Below, one piece after another: positions 31,131 through 32,496 of a DNA stretch of 32,496 nucleotides. How positions within the stretch are numbered: position 1 is the first letter of the stretch; every line of letters starts with the position of its first letter. Both the position numbers and the translations under genes were made by a program. The notes below the pieces were generated by a model that saw nothing but the letters and a program-made list of their open reading frames with translations, searched no databases and was not told where the DNA came from. This DNA comes from Botrimarina colliarenosi (GTDB taxonomy: Bacteria; Planctomycetota; Planctomycetia; Pirellulales; Lacipirellulaceae). The stretch covers positions 1 through 32,496 of the forward strand of contig NZ_SJPR01000011.1 of NCBI RefSeq assembly GCF_007859955.1, in the 5' to 3' direction.

Positions 31131-32165
31131 ATGCCTTGTCGATTTCCCCTGCTCGGTCTCGCCTTGCTGGGCGCCACCGTGCCGGCCTTGTTCAGCCCGA
31201 ACGCGTCGGCCCAGTTGCTCGACGCGCCCGTCCCCTACACCGCGGGCTACGCTTCTGAAACGCCCGAAGCGCCGGAAGAACCTGTCGAGACGACGGTGCG
31301 TTTCCGTGTCGGCACGGTCATCACCGCCAAGCGGGGGGCGTGTCGCGACATCCTGGCGATGGTCGCCGTCCCGATCGAGTGCGCCGAGCAGCACGTCCGC
31401 CTCGTCGAGGAGGATTTCTCCCCCGGCGTGAAGGCGACCTTCCGTGATTTGGCGGGCGGCAACGCGCGGCAGATGCTGGTCTCGATCCCGTTCCTCGACG
31501 CGGGCGCCGAGGGGCGGGCGATCCTCACCTACGAGGTGACGACCCGCACGACCCTCCCACCGAGCGAAGCCGACGAGGCGCAGTACGTCATCCCCCGCCG
31601 CGTGCCGCGCGGCCTGCGGGGCTACATCGGGCCGAGCCCGTTCATCGAGTCGAAGCACCCCAAGATCAAGCGCCTCGCTCGTGAGATCGAGGACGAATTG
31701 GAGGAGGCCGAAGCGGCGCCGAGCGACTGGCGCCGCGTCGAGGCGCTATACGATTATGTCATGGACCACGTCGAGTACCTCGAAGGTCCCGACACCAGCG
31801 CCCTGACGTCGCTCGAGGCCGGGTCGGCCGATTGCCATGGCCGCAGCGCGTTGTTCGCCGCCCTCTGCCGCGCGAGCGGCGTGCCGGCCCGCATGGTGTG
31901 GGTCAACGAGCACGCCTACCCCGAGTTCTACCTGCAGCGTGGCGAGGACGACGAAGAAGGCGTCTGGCTGCCCGCCGAGAGCGCCGGCACGCGCGCCTTC
32001 GGCGAGATGCCGATCGCCCGCCCGATCCTGCAGAAGGGGGACGACTTCCGGGTCCCCGAGAAGCGGGAAAGTCTGCGCTACGTGACCGACTACCTGATCG
32101 CGTACCCCGCGACCCGCGGCGCCGGCAAGCCGAGCGTGCAGTACTTGCGCGAGATCGTGCAGTAA
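31131..32165 (+). CDS. Exported transglutaminase-like protein
   Basis: A 344-residue exported protein. The signal peptide runs over about 1-27 (PLLGLALLGATVPALFSPNASA). A beta-rich N-terminal half (about 55-155) precedes the transglutaminase-like core (about 195-300). The core has RRVEALYDYVMDHVEYL, AGSADCHGRSALFAALCRASG with nucleophile Cys235, and MVWVNEHAYPEFYLQ with His261. The third residue is not the usual Asp; EGVWLPAESAGTRAFGEMP offers Glu at about 283. Such proteins act as cysteine proteases or cross-linkers; the actual activity is unknown. ATG at 31131 follows the terminator by about 140 bases; no Shine-Dalgarno or clear promoter seen. Confidence 0.82.
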   Translation: MPCRFPLLGLALLGATVPALFSPNASAQLLDAPVPYTAGYASETPEAPEEPVETTVRFRVGTVITAKRGACRDILAMVAVPIECAEQHVRLVEEDFSPGVKATFRDLAGGNARQMLVSIPFLDAGAEGRAILTYEVTTRTTLPPSEADEAQYVIPRRVPRGLRGYIGPSPFIESKHPKIKRLAREIEDELEEAEAAPSDWRRVEALYDYVMDHVEYLEGPDTSALTSLEAGSADCHGRSALFAALCRASGVPARMVWVNEHAYPEFYLQRGEDDEEGVWLPAESAGTRAFGEMPIARPILQKGDDFRVPEKRESLRYVTDYLIAYPATRGAGKPSVQYLREIVQ

Positions 32166-32496
32166 AGGCCGCCGTCCCGATTCATGCGGCTGTAACCGCT
32201 AGAGCGTGCTGCTTGTGAGCGTAGTGGTTTGGTCGCCGCCGAGGTGAGCGGCGCCTCGGTGGCCTAGCGAACTCCGGAAACTGGCTCAGCGTTCCCCAGT
32301 CGGGGGCTGCTTATCCTCGGAGGTCGTCACGACCTCAGCAGATTTAGCCTTGCTCTTCGGCGCAGCGGATGAGGCACCCGCGGTGACTTCGCAAACCAAC
32401 AAAATGCGGGCGGTGGTCAGGCCGCCGCAGGGAACTTTCGGGTGTCCGTGACGCACGATTTATTGCCTACGGGTCATTCTAGCGCGACGGTTACTT
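32166..32496. other. Terminal spacer with hairpins
   Basis: No clear gene apart from the weak frame at 32286-32456. A stem of GCCGCCGAGG (32235-32244) with CCTCGGTGGC (32254-32263), one wobble, may end the transglutaminase transcript, though no T run follows. GAGGTCGT-C-ACGACCTC (32320-32336) is a perfect 8-bp palindrome. Confidence 0.45.
32286..32456 (-). CDS. Possible 56-residue hypothetical protein or remnant
   Basis: On the minus strand a GTG at 32456 opens a 56-codon frame ending in TGA at 32286. It begins VRHGHPKVPCGGLTTARILL and ends with a Ser/Lys/Glu-rich tail. The same frame continues upstream of GTG as a stop (TAA, 32462-32460) preceded by MTRRQ, so it could be a decayed gene or noise. 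No Shine-Dalgarno. I do not recognise the family. Confidence 0.3.
   Translation of the reverse strand: MRHGHPKVPCGGLTTARILLVCEVTAGASSAAPKSKAKSAEVVTTSEDKQPPTGER

Overview
This GC-rich window looks like a chromosomal segment of a planctomycete, most likely of the Pirellulales/Lacipirellulaceae group. That assignment is inferred. Three secreted proteins end in VPEP-type PEP-CTERM sorting signals. Two of them carry the dockerin-like motif NAADYTVWRDG just before it. Envelope proteins of BamD and LptE type point to an outer membrane, a flagellar switch protein is present, and many starts are GTG/TTG without a clear Shine-Dalgarno. No rRNA, tRNA, CRISPR array, transposase or phage gene is visible.

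Left part (1-8433). A gene cut by the left edge starts divergently from a secreted protein with two rhamnogalacturonan-acetylesterase-type SGNH domains. Convergent to it lies a GH28 polygalacturonase-family enzyme, so the pair forms a small pectin-degradation locus separated by a long perfect palindrome. Next, on the minus strand, come a DNRLRE-domain PEP-CTERM protein, closed by a strong intrinsic terminator, and a 1099-residue autotransporter-type beta-strand-repeat adhesin. A 458-bp gene-free region follows.

Housekeeping block (8434-17896). On the minus strand: fliM, proA, folP in a three-cistron unit behind an antitoxin and a RelE/ParE-type toxin with overlapping stop/start codons, then an LptE-like lipoprotein and a BamD-like TPR protein. 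On the plus strand: rnhA (RNase HI), a macro-domain gene enclosed by a pair of imperfect inverted repeats, and recG. A second long dispersed-type palindrome lies between folP and proA.

Right part (17897-32496). Two family-2 glycosyltransferases, a DUF900-like alpha/beta hydrolase, a 1084-residue secreted protein combining a zinc-peptidase-like domain with lectin-like, beta-strand-repeat, dockerin and PEP-CTERM regions, a radical SAM protein, a membrane-anchored protein of unknown function, a class IV aminotransferase, a second exported alpha/beta hydrolase, a small Cys/Tyr/Gly-rich lipoprotein and an exported transglutaminase-like protein. The last 330 bp hold only a weak 56-codon reading frame.

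The items most worth a second look are the macro-domain cassette bounded by inverted repeats that contain its start and stop codons, the toxin-antitoxin pair translationally coupled to the essential folate gene folP with an inverted repeat around its promoter, and the peptidase-like PEP-CTERM protein whose zinc motif lacks the usual third ligand. Everything here comes from reading the sequence; no searches were run.
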